Part shown: positions 43,938-55,329 of the stretch, piece by piece
Position numbering within the stretch: the first letter of the stretch is position 1
Layout of the letters: every line of letters starts with the position of its first letter
Assembly: GCF_017591425.1 (NCBI RefSeq)
Contig: NW_024465885.1
Location: 40,357,001-40,421,000 of the forward strand
Source of the DNA: Ochotona curzoniae
Taxonomy: Eukaryota; Chordata; Mammalia; Lagomorpha; Ochotonidae
Direction: 5' to 3'
Length of the DNA stretch: 64,000 nucleotides
Notes under the pieces: model-generated
Database searches by the model: none
What the model saw: only the letters and a program-made list of their open reading frames with translations
Told to the model about the DNA's origin: nothing
Program-made: the position numbers and the translations under genes

Positions 43938-46640
43938 CACATTTTTTTCCCATGTATCTGTTAGCCATTTGCATATCTTCTTTTCAGAAATGTTTAGTAT
44001 TTTGCTCATTTTAACCTGAATTACTTATTTAGTATTGAGTTCCTTGGATTCTTCATCCAGTCCAATGATTGACCTCTTGACACATGTGTAATTTGCAAAT
44101 ATTTTTTCCCATTTAAAAAAAAGAAGACAGATAATACTATAGTCAGAATAACATCATGAAACATTTTATTAGCTATGAAATTCTGCATTTATCAAAGATA
44201 TATACTATGGAAGTTTTACCATTCCTATATGTTCTATGTAATATTCTTCCTTAAGGCTCTTTAAAGAAATCTGCTTCTGGAGTTCAGTTCATAATATATT
44301 TTCTTCCTTCACAGCAAGCAGGTGAAGTTCTAAAACTATGACTGCCAGGGGCTTATCCTTCCCAGTAGGACTGTTTTGAATATAATATTTATAAGTCTTA
44401 TATGCATCTCTAGTCACCTAGTGTAAGCAGTAAGACAGAGAGTAGCCTGTGCATGAGAAAGGAAAAAACAAATAGAGCAGTTAATGAGGAAAGGAACTTA
44501 GAGGTCTTGGAAACACAAAAGCAGTCTCATACAGGAGGGTTAGACATCTCACCTGACAGCTTTATGAATGTCTGGGGTCTGGCACATAGAAATCTTTCTC
44601 CCCAGTAAAAGAACATTTCAGGCCGAAGTCTCACAGCACAAAAAACTAAATAACACTCCAGGGGGGAGGTTGGGAGGAAGAAGGTTTACCATACATAGAA
44701 AATTCCGGTTTAGACCCAGACTGAGTTGCCCACTGCTTTGTCAAGGTGTACTCCGTCATTATATTTATCTAGCTTCCTAGGAACTTTATCTCACCTAAAC
44801 CTTTTTCACATGATAAGGATTTCTGTTCTAAGTGCTCCTGTTGCCAGCAGTTGGCCTATGTCCCTGGGTGGCAATTCCAGTAGGTGTGAAGGCCTTGTTT
44901 GGCTCAGAGAAATTTTAGCCTCCTTTGATGAGGGAGCTACTAATTTCTTGAGTTTAAGGAAGAGGAGTGGATTTGGAAATACTAAGCCTCAACTTCCAGC
45001 CATACCCAAAACACTTCCACTTTCACTTCATTCTAAAATTGAGATGAGGTATAAGAAAATCCATTAATGTGTTTTTTTCCAGTGGTAATAGCCACTTAGT
45101 TATGACAGTGAAGCAAACTCAAGGAGACACATTGCTTACCCCCTGTGGAATACCAGTGCTTTGTACACTGTGAAAAGGAGCAGTGAAAGGAGAAATAGTA
45201 ATGAAACTTCAGGAAATGCTTCACCTTACTCACTTTCACTGATCATTTCATTAGTCTTATTAAGAAATGCATGATTGTAGATAAACAAAACTAGCTAATT
45301 TCAGTTATTGGAGAAAAAATAGTCAAATGGCTGGCAGTATTATCCCTTCCATGTGAAATAACTTGTTTCCCAGATACCATATCTGTGAGAGGACTTTTGC
45401 CTTATGGCAGCAAGTATATTTCAGAGAGTTTGTGGAAATTTAAATTTTAAAGGTTCATTTGATGTAAAAACTTTGAAATTTGTTTATAGTTTTTGCGTAA
45501 CATACATTTTCTGTAAGTTTATTTTAAAAACCCTGATGTGTTGAAATAAATTTTGAGGGGATACCAGCTCCACTTACCTTTCACGTTGTTTTATGTGCGG
45601 TTTTGCAAGTATGTGTATGTGTATATACCTTCTTAAAATAGACACACAAATGTGACACAATGTTGTATTGGAGCTGCTCCTGATCTCAGAGAAGCTTAAA
45701 AAGAAGAGGTAATATTTGAGTCTAGTCACGGGGAATGAGAACATTCAATATCCTGAGGTTGTATAGAGGATCTTAACAGGAAAGGGGCTGATTCGGAAAT
45801 GAGGAATTGGAAAGAACGGGGCAGGGCAAGAGGCACATACAAGATATGAGGGCTTCTCCATCATTGCTAACGTGAGACTTCAGGCACTGGGGACAGGTAG
45901 TGTCTGAACTAATGATGACACAAATGGCTCTATTGAAAGGAGTTTTGAATTAGAATTTCGACTTTATTATGTAGTCACTACTTGATGTCAAGCTAAATAA
46001 AAAGGAGCTTGGACTCTGAAAAAATTCTGAAATGTCAGAAGACAGAGGAAAAGAAACTACACATGGAGAACATCAGGGGAAGTTCCCAGCAGGGGCCAGG
46101 CTGGAGCAGCGTTATTTCCCTCTTGCATCCTGATACAAGCAGGTGGAACAATGCAGCCTTCTTAAGGGTTCGACGCTGTTCCTGTCTCATGAAATTGCTC
46201 CACTGCCTGGTATAACCTGCAATTAAACCCTTCTTTGCTAACCCACTTTGGAAATTCCTACGGCATTTGCAAAACTTCTGATCAAGTTAGAAAATTATTC
46301 TGTGGTAATTTTCAAATGAAGTTACAATCTTTTAGAACTGGAGTCAATGAGATCATATCTTTAATTCTGTGGCTGCATTACTGCATATATTAACAAGATG
46401 ATATTTCCTTAAAAGTATAAATCTGATGCTGAAACAGTTAACAGAAAGTACTAATAAACCAAGGTAAAATTGAGTTAGTATCATGTGGCAATCCTAAATT
46501 ATTTTAGAATATTCAATTAACTTCTTATAAGAAAACGTTTTCATGTACGCCCCTGACAAACTTAGTGCTGGTTGGAACACTTTGGTGGTCTTTCCTGAGA
46601 CCGGAAATGGCCAGGTGTAATGTGCAAGTCTCATTCATAC

Positions 46641-46898
46641 CTGTGCTGTCTTCATACACCACGGTCACTGTTTTCCAGTTGTAATAAAGAACCAAATCCA
46701 GGATTGCCCTGCTGATAGCTGCATAATCTGGATAGAGGTTGATGTAAAACAAGTCTTTATTGTCCACCGAGGGATGCTTCCAACGGGTCTGTATGTGTGG
46801 AACTTCCAGAGCATTGCAAATGGACTGCACGGCACTGACGGAAGAACTATGGGATGGGCCAAACAGAGCAGCCACACCGAGAGCCAGTTGGTCACACG
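46641..46898 (-). CDS. GRIK1: GRIK1 exon 3 (amino-terminal domain, 85 codons)
   Basis: The 258-base exon starts with CG, which completes an alanine codon, then [20 protein letters not shown], and ends ...VVYEDSTG with one base of the glycine codon (phase 1 to phase 1). The acceptor AG is at 46900-46899, after a very long pyrimidine-rich tract, and the donor is GTATGA (46640-46635). The residues [20 protein letters not shown] identify GRIK1; GRIK2 differs here. It encodes lobe R1 strands and the inter-lobe region. By homology the first cysteine (ACDQL) forms the conserved amino-terminal-domain disulfide with a cysteine in exon 7, outside the window. Confidence 0.98.
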
Positions 46899-46920
46899 CT
46901 GATGACGTTCAAGGGTAAGC

Positions 46921-46956
46921 GGGGGCGGAGGGGGAGGGCAGGGCAGGGAGAGTGGG
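46921..46956 (+). promoter_or_regulatory. GRIK1: G-run cluster (G-quadruplex motif) beside the exon 3 acceptor
   Basis: Runs of three to five G separated by one to three bases occur at 46921-46925, 46930-46934, 46936-46938, 46941-46943, 46946-46948 and 46954-46956. The sequence is C-rich on the GRIK1 transcript and continues as a CT-rich tract to about 46980. It therefore serves as an unusually long pyrimidine tract upstream of exon 3, while the DNA template strand could fold as a G-quadruplex. The folding is an inference. Confidence 0.55.
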
Positions 46957-47524
46957 AGAGAAAGAGAGAATGCTATGAATTTGATTTTTCCTTTCATTAA
47001 TTCCTTTTTTAATTTGACTATTGAAAAAAAAATCCATAGTCCCCATCAGTATGTTGAGCAAATTGATCCCATTCATCTGGGAATTGTCTTGAGATACTAA
47101 GCTACTGAGAGATGTAAATGTGGACCTGATTAGCAAGACATCATGGGGCCAACTTCCTGCAAATAAAAATGAGTTGCTAGTCTCACTTCATTACCTTTAA
47201 TCAGATGAAGAATAAATCCCTGGCTTGATGAAGCATTTGGGGGGTGGGGCACTCTGAGCTATCCAATAAGCTGTTTCTCAAATGAATGTCCTGTGAATGA
47301 GTTTTGTTCTTGCATGGTAGGCTGTCAAGCAGAATATACGGTGTTCACACAAATCACAAGAAAGGCTCTCCATGTAACAAAGCTCTTTAGCTCCTGTCTT
47401 GAACATTAAGAAAGGAGTCACATTTTAAATCAAGGAAATTCTGCTAAGGCATGTAAATAAGTGTAAGGTGACACTGAATTTGTTACAAAATACTAAAGAA
47501 GCATAATTTAAAGCACTGTTAAAG

Positions 47525-47635
47525 GACATTTGGTCCATCCCATTTATTACACAGTGAGTAAGGAGAAGTCATGGTCACAGAGTTGAGACAAATCTCTGAA
47601 ACACCAGCTCAAGGTCAGGTCTCTTTCTGCTTCAG
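47525..47635 (-). repeat. MIR SINE fragment
   Basis: 'cccatttattacacagtgag' then 'taaggagaagtcatggtcac' and 'agctcaaggtcaggtctctt' resemble an inverted MIR. It is fragmentary. Confidence 0.5.
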
Positions 47636-47976
47636 CAATAGCCCAACAAGAATCAACATGAATTAAACAAATCATCGCATAAGATTTAAAAAGTCTACAT
47701 CCTATCTAAAACATTTGGAATACATAAAGAACAATTCCATAATGAATCCTAAAATATTACTGGATATTACCTTAAGATGATGGAATCATCATAAAAATAC
47801 TGCTTTATACCTTTTTTCCATTTAGCAATATAGTATGCTATTTTTCCATGTTATTACAAATTCCTCAGGAGTGTATTTTTAGTGTCTTCATGGGTATGCA
47901 TACACTCATTTAATTAATTGCATAGTGTTATAAATGTAATATTTTCCTAATTTTATGCTATCATGTATAATATAGT

Positions 47977-48425
47977 CTGAGGGTACTACAAAAAGTTCAT
48001 GGAAAAGATATGATTAAAAATGAAATGAGGGGCCCAGCACAATGGCTCAATAGATAAATCCTAGCCTTGTACACTCTGACACCCTATATATACGTTGGTT
48101 TCTGGTCCAGCTGCTGCAGTTCCCATCCATCTTCCTCCTTGTAGCCTAGGAAAGTGTAGAGGATGGCCCTAAACTATGGGACCCTGTACCCACATGGGAG
48201 ACCCAGAGGAAACTCCTGGCTCCTAGCTCTGGGTTGCCTTCGTTCTGGCTATTGCTGCCACTTGGGAAGTGACCCAGTGGATAGATAATCTTTCTATTTG
48301 TCTCTCCTTCTCTCTGTAAATCTGCCTTTCCAGTAAAAATAAAATAAATCTCTTAAAGACGGAATGAAAAAGTGGCATTCTTCTCTTGTAAAACTTTGTG
48401 AATCCCTGCACAGCTTTTCATATTA
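47977..48425 (+). mobile_element. mariner-like relic split by a SINE
   Basis: The left piece 'ctgagggtactacaaaaagt' followed by 'tcatggaaaagatatgatta' (47977-48028) and the right piece 'ttctcttgtaaaactttgtg' followed by 'aatccctg' (48357-48425) read as the two ends of one short non-autonomous mariner-type element. A SINE (48029-48356) separates them. Confidence 0.55.
48029..48356 (+). mobile_element. Lagomorph C-type SINE inside a mariner relic
   Basis: 'ggcccagcacaatggctcaa', 'tagataaatcctagccttgt', 'gggagacccagaggaaactc', 'cttgggaagtgacccagtgg' and 'cctttccagtaaaaataaaa' give a full-length copy. The flanks 'aaatgaaatgag' and 'gacggaatgaaaaag' are only loosely similar. Confidence 0.92.
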
Positions 48426-48549
48426 CACATTTTCCAAAAACATACATTGTCTTCATATATGTGCTGTTATTTCTACATTTTCGGCTAAGCAGATTATTTT
48501 CATAGATTAATTATCCAACGGTTGAATTACCAACTCTAATGAAAGATTC

Positions 48550-48882
48550 ATTCATTTATTCGATTATTCATTTGTAAGGCTGAATTACAGCAAGGGGGAG
48601 GTAGAGGCAGAGAGAGATTTTCCAGGCACTGGTTCCTTTCCCAGATGGTTGCGACTATCAGTGCTTGGCTAGGATGAAGACAGGAGTCAGCATCTTCGCT
48701 CAGGGCTCTAATATGAGTGCAGGAGCCCAACAAGTTGGGCTATTCTTCACTGCTTTCCCCAGCTGCATTCGCAGGGAGCTGAATCAGAAGTGGAGCTGCC
48801 TAGACTGGAACTGGTGCACATATGCGAGGCTGGTGCTGAAGATAGTAGCTTTGCCTGCTGTACTGCAGGACCCACCCTGGGT
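48550..48882 (-). mobile_element. Lagomorph C-type SINE, inverted
   Basis: 'ttcatttgtaaggctgaatt', 'gaggtagaggcagagagaga', 'tttcccagatggttgcgact', 'cagggagctgaatcagaagt' and 'tactgcaggacccaccctgg' are in inverted order. The copy is full length and moderately diverged. Confidence 0.9.
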
Positions 48883-50797
48883 ATGGATATTTTAAAGTCA
48901 TTTTATGTGTTAGCCAAATTATCTCCCAAAAGTTTGGGACACTTTATCTCATGTGGTCATACAGGATAGTGCTTATTAATTACATGCTTATAGGTATAAA
49001 GTATAAATTTAGGCATATTTTCAGACTTACACTTTAATTCCATTTTAAAGGAATATAGAACTGTCAAGAAAGCAATTGAGTGATTCTATTAGATAGTATG
49101 TAATTCATACATAAGACTATTGAATTTGTAGCAATGCAATCCTGCAAATAAACATAAGTACAAAAATGATATGGATCTACAAATTATGTGCCTTGATTTA
49201 GAAAGACTTTAATAAAATTTTAGAAATTATATTGCAGCATGTAAAGGAAAACAAATGTTGACAGCCATTGATAGGAAAAACTCTGTTACTGTGCTCTTCA
49301 GAACTGAATTATTACATAAGCTACAAAGATGTATTATTTTATGCTTCTACATTAACTGCTGTATGTGCACATTGTTATTTTCTTTAAAAGCTTATTTTCT
49401 AGATGTGTTTTTCACTCATTAAATGAAATGAGGGTATGTGAACTGTTGTTATATCTAGCATGAGCAAAAAATTGAGATTCCTGTTAATATTTAGCTCTGG
49501 GATGCTACTATTACTTGACAGAAAATCAATCTGCTTGATTTTTGTTTGCCAGCAAATAACTGGTTTTAAGAAGCTTTGGGGGTGTTTAATTTACAAGAAT
49601 GGCAAGTACTACAGATCACAAAGAATCAATTTTCATGTGGGATTTGACATATCAATGCTATATATAGTTGACTTTCTATAGTATTTATTCTTCAACAATG
49701 TGTACGTGCGTGCATGTGAGAGAGACAGAGAAGGCAAGAGAGACAACGCTTGTAGAGATGCCTAAACCTTAAAGGGCTGTGTAAGAATTACAATGCTCTT
49801 CACACACAGCAATACTGTGTATGATACATCCAACTCTACCAAAGGAAGCCATTTTACACTAAAGTGATGTCATAGAGAACTAGCAGGATACTCTTAGATT
49901 CTTTTCTGCACCCCTAAGATGTGTTATATTTTGCTTGTAAATAACAGAATTTTTGCATATGAATATAGTGGGTGAGTAAATCCTATTATTTATCTAGGTT
50001 AATATGCTGTGGAAATCAGCATTCCACTTCTGCATGTGTTCCTGACGGGGAAGGCATTTCTTTATGAGATAGCACACTTCTCTTGTTCTGGGGAAATGAG
50101 CATCCTTTATTTGCACACAACATCTTCATCAGACCACCTTCTAGTGCCTTACTATTAGCCAAAATTTAAAGTATTTCATATATTATCTTGTCTGAAGGAG
50201 ATACAAGTGGTCAAGGGGTGTCTCGACAAGCCGCACAATTCTACACAAAGAGAACTTGAAGTAAATTCATGAACTAGATTTCCTTTTTTTATGGGCCTTT
50301 GTCTTTGGTTCAGAAGACAAAGAATCAAACATAGATATTGTTCTCGTGAGTTTAATCATCATATTTCAGTTATTTCATCGAAAGGAGTAGAACCTACTAA
50401 CACTCAAGGTGTGAGTTATATGTGTCCTGGCCATTTCTGCAAGCCTGACAGATGTGACCTTCCACAAAGTTTTATTTGACTGCATTGTACAATTTCATGG
50501 TAGTATCTCAGGTTCAGAAAGGAAAAGCAGATCAAGCTTGACATTTTCCATTCACAGCTGAACCAGTTAATCATAGAGTGTAGGGTACTGAAGCATAAGC
50601 TAATCTGCAAGGGCTAGAAAACACCCATTACACTAGTTCAGATTGCTTTGAACAACGACATAGAGGACCAAGAGTGTTTTGTGACCCACTTGCACAAAGA
50701 TGTCCATTTTGAGAAAGGGCATATAGTGCAAAGAAGGTTACTTGTAAAGACAGACGCATCGTCTAAAGAAGCTTCTAAAAGTGGGGAAAATATTTAC

Positions 50798-50965
50798 CTC
50801 TCCGTGAGGCTTCAAAGCTATCAAAAAGGTTAATTCTTTGGATGTCGTAGGTTAATGTGATGTTAGGCATCAGGGTCCGGTTTCTGTTAATGCTGGTGAC
50901 TGCGAACTTGAAAGCTAATTCTTCAACATTAACAGGTTCATTTTCCACAGTTTCAAAAATCCCTC
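50798..50965 (-). CDS. GRIK1: GRIK1 exon 2 (start of amino-terminal domain, 55 codons)
   Basis: The 168-base exon starts with GA (completing a glycine codon) and then [20 protein letters not shown]. It ends ...FEASRR plus one base of the next alanine codon. The acceptor is 'ttttgcttctgcag' (AG at 50967-50966) and the donor is GTAAAT (50797-50792). It encodes the first strands of lobe R1, directly after the signal peptide supplied by exon 1. It contains a sequon NIT at codons 34-36, where I recall NTT in other mammals; the sequon is kept. The length and phases equal those usual for GRIK exon 2. The mature protein is an extracellular, plasma-membrane kainate receptor subunit. Confidence 0.98.
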
Positions 50966-52976
50966 CTGCAGAAGCAAAAGAGATTCATGAGAAGCATTAG
51001 TCAGATGACCGGAGAATTAATTTTTTTTTTCAAAAATGAACATAAAGAATACGAATGAAAGACCCAAAATGGTAAAGGAAGGAATAGGGCAGACCCCAAG
51101 CCCACTATTATAAGTTCAGTTTATCAGCAGGTGTCATATGAAGATAAATAGGCTATCTGCACAGAAAGGCAAAGATTTTAAGCCCAGTGCTGGAGTATAT
51201 AATCCATACCAGATGGAAATGTATTCCAAATGTTTGATATCATGAGTATATATCAGATCATACCATGGGGAGTGATTTTCATGGTTTTGACAAGGATCCC
51301 ACTGTACTTCATCTAAACATAATTTGAACTATATCCTAACAACATCATTATTTTTTTTTAATGAAGATCTCCTTTTATAAGAAAAAAAATTAGAAATGGA
51401 CATTCTACGTTAAACGGGTCATGCAGATGGCGGAGAGGGATCAAACTGGCTCAGAAGTTTGGGGTGGGTGTGTATTCTATCATTTCGCAAAGCACACAGG
51501 AAAATTCAAAGAGCTGTTTTATCCCCTGCCTCAGCCACACTGTTCCTTTCTTCTTTCTTTTGCTCCTCCCATTCTTCCCCACACCCCGAAGATTGTTTCT
51601 ACCTAAAAGCAAAGGTGCATTGCATCCTTGAAGAAACATGTTCCTCCACTGAGAAATACATAAGCACTCTACCAGTTGAAACTCGAGGAGCATGCTACAA
51701 ACTGTTATATGAAATATCAAGGGCTAAAGGCATGTCAGAGAATTTAGCTGTGACTTTGCTTCAGATGTTGGTGTTTTTCAAGGCCTGCCTGAGAATGCCA
51801 ACAGGCGTAGGGCACAGGTCGAAGTTGTCTTGACAGATCTCCACTTAACTTACTCCTTTACTAGCCAATATTTCACATTTCCTTTGGAAGCCCATATTAA
51901 GTGACACCGATATAGTAACAAATACTTAATAACTAGCAGTTTACTGTTTATGTGCTTTATAATTGAACCATGCCTTATCATACATCAGTTGTAATTTTTT
52001 TTTCCTAAGCTTGTCCATGCTACAATATATTATAAGGGTTTTAAGCTCTCTTTCTACACAAAGAAATTTAAAAAAAATAGAGAGAATGAGAAATCTGAAA
52101 TGAAACCCACAAATAAGAAACATGCATAAATAGCACTTATATGTATGTGTGCATATGTACATATTATTTTTTAGAAAGAATTGCAATCAATGAGCTCTAA
52201 TTCAAAGAAATTACCCTGATCTCACTTTGAAAGAAGTGAATAGCAAACAAACATATGTGTAATTTTCTTGGTAATCTGACAGTTTTTCTTTTTGTAAACT
52301 TGGTTAGCTACAAAATCTAGGTGTGAAAATTCGGACAGATTAATCTGACTTAAACTGGCCCCGTTTGAAAGTGTTTTCGGCTTTTTCTAGTTGATAACAT
52401 GAAAGTCTTTGATGTGTCAATCCTGTTTTGTTTTCTGTGGGACTTTCGCTGACACCTGTATGATGATTTTATGTAGAGCTTTAGGATTTTATGCTAACCT
52501 TTATCTAAGAAGCCACAGAAGGCATTTATTTGGTCATAGGTGTTAGGGAAAAAAAATCTACTCATCATTTGAGTTTTTCTTGGGGGGATGATAACTGGAG
52601 GTTTTAGAGGTGGATTTTTAGTTTCTGTCAGCACTGTTAGTGGATACTGGACATGAAAAAGTGACGTAATAAAGCTCACACAATGCACACTTGATCACAA
52701 GCAGTTTACCGCCACAGCCAAGTTGGCCCACATGGGGTGTTTCCTCAGTGACTGTTAGCAGGTTCTTGCTGGTCTGGCTTCTAGACACACAAGGAAAGTC
52801 ATCAAGCAGAAACTTTTCTTTGTTTTTGTTTTTGTCCCCTGTGTTTCTCCATCTTTCTTTATTTCAGAGGAAGTCAGATTTCAACAAGAGACAGTCACGA
52901 TTTAAGTGTGTCTAAAGGTGATAGAGACCATGGAATTTTTATCAGGGACTAAAATAATACTTCAAAACATCTCTTT

Positions 52977-53286
52977 AAAAAGATCAATTTATTTGTTTGA
53001 AACGCAGCGTTACAGAGAGAGAGGGAGATACACAGAGAAAAAAAAACTTCTGTTAGGCTACTCTTCAAATGGTCTCAACATCCAGGGCTAGACAGGATAA
53101 ACACCAGGAGGCAGGAGCTTCATTTCTGTCTTCCTCATGGTTAGGGTCCAGAGACCTGCAGAAGTTTCTACTGCTTTCTCAAGCACATTAGCAGGAGCTT
53201 GATCAGACCTAGAGCAGCCTGGGCTGAACAGGCAGCCGTAAAGTGTACAGGCAGCAGCCTAATCCATTATGCCACGATGTTGGCCA
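52977..53286 (-). mobile_element. Lagomorph C-type SINE, inverted
   Basis: 'tcaatttatttgtttgaaac' is followed by 'gcgttacagagagagaggga', 'ggctactcttcaaatggtct', 'ctgctttctcaagcacatta' and the head end 'attatgccacgatgttggcc'. It is full length, with moderate to high divergence. Confidence 0.88.
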
Positions 53287-53439
53287 CCTAAAGCTTCTAA
53301 TGCATATAAAACATGCAAAATATGTTATTTCTTTTGCTTACTGCTCAGAAGAACTAATTTGAATGGAGCAATATATAAGGACTCTTTTTCCCCCTTTTAA
53401 AGAAATTTTCTTTTTCGTGTAAAGTGTATTTAAAACATG

Positions 53440-53807
53440 AAAACTGAGACCATCCAGGCCTGCTGAAGTCTTGGCCACACCTTCTGGTGGGTGGCACAAA
53501 CATGGCCCACCCATTTCCTAATTGATTAAAAGATCACCAAGGGGAACAGTTTATCTGTAGGTTCCCGCCCAACAAGAAGGATCAGGAAATGCTTTAAATC
53601 CCAAGACCCTTCCACAAACCTTTGGTGTCTCTCCCCTCCCTCTCAAGAGGAACCCTGCTTCCTGGCCTTCTCTCAGGAGGTGCTTCCCCTTCCCTGCCAT
53701 TCTGGTCTCTTCGCAAATAAACTTTTATGTCTGCAACAGGTTCCTGGATATTTATTTCTATACTAAGCTGAGGAAAGAACCCAACGTGCTCTTCTGGTAA
53801 CAAAAAC
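53440..53807 (+). mobile_element. Solo LTR, gammaretrovirus-like (ERV1-type), copy B, with target duplication
   Basis: The LTR 53445-53802 (358 bp) begins TGAGACCATCCAG and ends TGGTAACA. It has TG...CA termini and flanking AAAAC repeats at 53440-53444 and 53803-53807. AATAAA lies at 53716-53721, followed by 'cttttatgtctgcaacaggt'. It is homologous throughout to copy A at 40985. No gag, pol or env sequence lies beside it, so recombination between the two LTRs of a provirus left this solo copy. It is antisense to GRIK1. Confidence 0.92.
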
Positions 53808-54307
53808 CACAGATACACGTTGGTCATACTGAGGGATAGAGTGGGCAGAATTGTGAAAGTTTGGAGAGAGAGAGATGTTTCTACTTTCAGGTTTCATCTG
53901 AGGGAAGAAAGAGACTCCCCCCACGACATGCCTCACAAGGAATCTGGCTTGTTATGAACCTAGAAAGGGGAGTGGTTATTGTTGCATGTTCTGTAGTTAC
54001 TTCCTGCCGATTAGGGGTGTAGGCCTTGCATGTCACCTTTAATGGGTCCATCTAATGAGCTGCAGATTTCCAGCCGATGACAATGGTCCCGTTCCCCAAA
54101 TCGTCATTGCACCAGTTACTATCATTACAGAGAGTAAGCATCTTAACACACTCAGGATACAGCTTTTTTAAAAATTGCCTTGGATATGATCACCATCAAT
54201 CTGAATAAAAGCAGGTTGGCAAGAAGGAACTGACAACTGAATCAAGAACAGAAGCTCTGGATTTATGAACTTGTTACACTTGATGCTCTCACAGGAAGAT
54301 TTTGTTT

Positions 54308-54555
54308 TTAAAAATTTGCTTATCAGAAAGAAAACAACATGAAAGAGAAGTATGGAGAGAGAGAGAGAGAATGCTTCTTCTGCTGGTTCTCTCCTTAAAT
54401 GCCTATTACAGCAAGCCAAAGTAAGAGCATGGATGCCATCTGGCATCCCAGGTGGATAGCATAATCCTAAGTACTTGAGCCATCATTGGTTGCTAGTCAG
54501 AGTGTGTTATCAGGAAGAAGGATCAGATGTGGAGGAAGAAGTAGACAGCATCTAC
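54308..54555 (-). mobile_element. Lagomorph SINE, old, inverted, with (GA)n expansion
   Basis: 'ttaaaaatttgcttatcaga' is followed by 'gagagagagagagagaatgc', 'tctgctggttctctccttaa' and 'taagtacttgagccatcatt'. The purine block has become a short GA simple repeat (54356-54370). The head half is poorly preserved. Confidence 0.65.
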
Positions 54556-54559
54556 TTTG

Positions 54560-54808
54560 CTGCTGAAAACACTGGTGTCCATATTAGAATCCCAGTGTGA
54601 GTCCCAGCTCTCCCATTTCTGATTGAGCCTTTGGATAACATGCTTGGTGAGACAGTGGCAAGTGGACTGAGTTATCAAACTAGAGATCTGCATGGAGTTT
54701 CTGACTCTTCAACCTGAAAAATAAACCAGAAAATCAAAGGGTTTTTTTTTTGTCTCCCACTTTCTCATTCACTCTCTTTCTCTCAAGTAAGTAAATTTGA
54801 TATTAAAA
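54560..54808 (+). mobile_element. Lagomorph SINE, old, forward, with weak ends
   Basis: 'gtgagtcccagctctcccat' followed by 'ttctgattgagcctttggat', then a CT-rich end 'cattcactctctttctctca' with 'agtaagtaaatttgatatta', resembles the forward order of the older subfamily. Parts do not match. Confidence 0.45.
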
Positions 54809-54930
54809 AATGGAAGTGGAGTAGGGAGGATTCACGTAAGAAATTCTGATATGGGGTGTGGACATCTCAAATAGCAGCTTCTCATTCTTTTTTATGTTTT
54901 TAAGACACATTTTATTTTATTATTTTTATG

Positions 54931-55263
54931 CAAAGTCAGATATATTTTATTTTTATTGGAAAGTCAGATATACGGAGAGGAGGAGAGACAGAGAGAAAGA
55001 TCTTCTGTCCCATGATTCACTCTCCAAGCAAACGCAATGGCCAGTGCTGAGCAGATTCAAAGCCAGGAGCCAGGAACTTCCTCTAGGTCTCCCATGTGGG
55101 TTCAGGGTTCCATGATTTTGGGCCATCCTCAACTGCTTTCTTAGGCCACAAGCAGGGAGTTGGATGGGAAGTGGAGGCTGCTGGGATTAGAACCAGCACC
55201 CATATGGGATCCTGGCGCATTCAAAGTGAAGACTTTAGCCGCTAGGCCATTGCACTGCACTGC
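54931..55263 (-). mobile_element. Lagomorph C-type SINE, full length, inverted
   Basis: 'ttatttttattggaaagtca', 'gatatacggagaggaggaga', 'ttcactctccaagcaaacgc', 'acaagcagggagttggatgg', 'cccatatgggatcctggcgc' and 'ccgctaggccattgcactgc' make a complete inverted copy of the younger type. Confidence 0.94.
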
Positions 55264-55329
55264 AGCTTTTCATTCTTAACTTTGGTAACAATACAGAGAA
55301 AGAGAGATTGTTTCCTGTTTCTTATAAGT

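Larger units (their letters stand above)
28671..46640 (-). other. GRIK1: GRIK1 intron 3 (18.0 kb)
   Basis: This phase-1 intron lies between exon 3 (donor GTATGA) and exon 4. It holds mariner relics (29141, 36297), an L2 copy (35950-36800), an ERVL-like LTR (33030-33365), a gamma-type solo LTR (40985), an L1 fragment (41445-42470) with nested insertions, three (AC)n/(TTCC)n arrays and several SINEs. I see nothing recognisable in 29250-30080, 32330-33020, 33710-34860, 34970-35940, 38190-39570, 39650-40280, 40480-40980 and 43940-46630. Confidence 0.9.
46899..50797 (-). other. GRIK1: GRIK1 intron 2 (3.9 kb)
   Basis: This phase-1 GT-AG intron runs from donor GTAAAT after exon 2 to the acceptor of exon 3. 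It holds a MIR fragment, a mariner relic with a SINE inside it, and an inverted SINE. 48890-50790 looks unique apart from a small CA/GA-rich patch near 49700. Confidence 0.9.

Noticed and set aside
46525..46875. 116-residue minus-strand frame read as a gene starting at MAALFGPS
   Set aside because: The Met is an artefact of ORF calling: in the correct exon 3 frame the reading starts at the splice acceptor (46898), and the tail after 46641 is intronic.
7507..50965. GRIK2 or GRIK3 instead of GRIK1
   Set aside because: [20 protein letters not shown] and YYHYFFTTL are GRIK1 forms. GRIK2 has different residues at each of these places.
51459..51833. 124-residue plus-strand frame as a gene in intron 1
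   Set aside because: It has no recognised motif, it overlaps a competing frame on the other strand, and it has no promoter or splice context.
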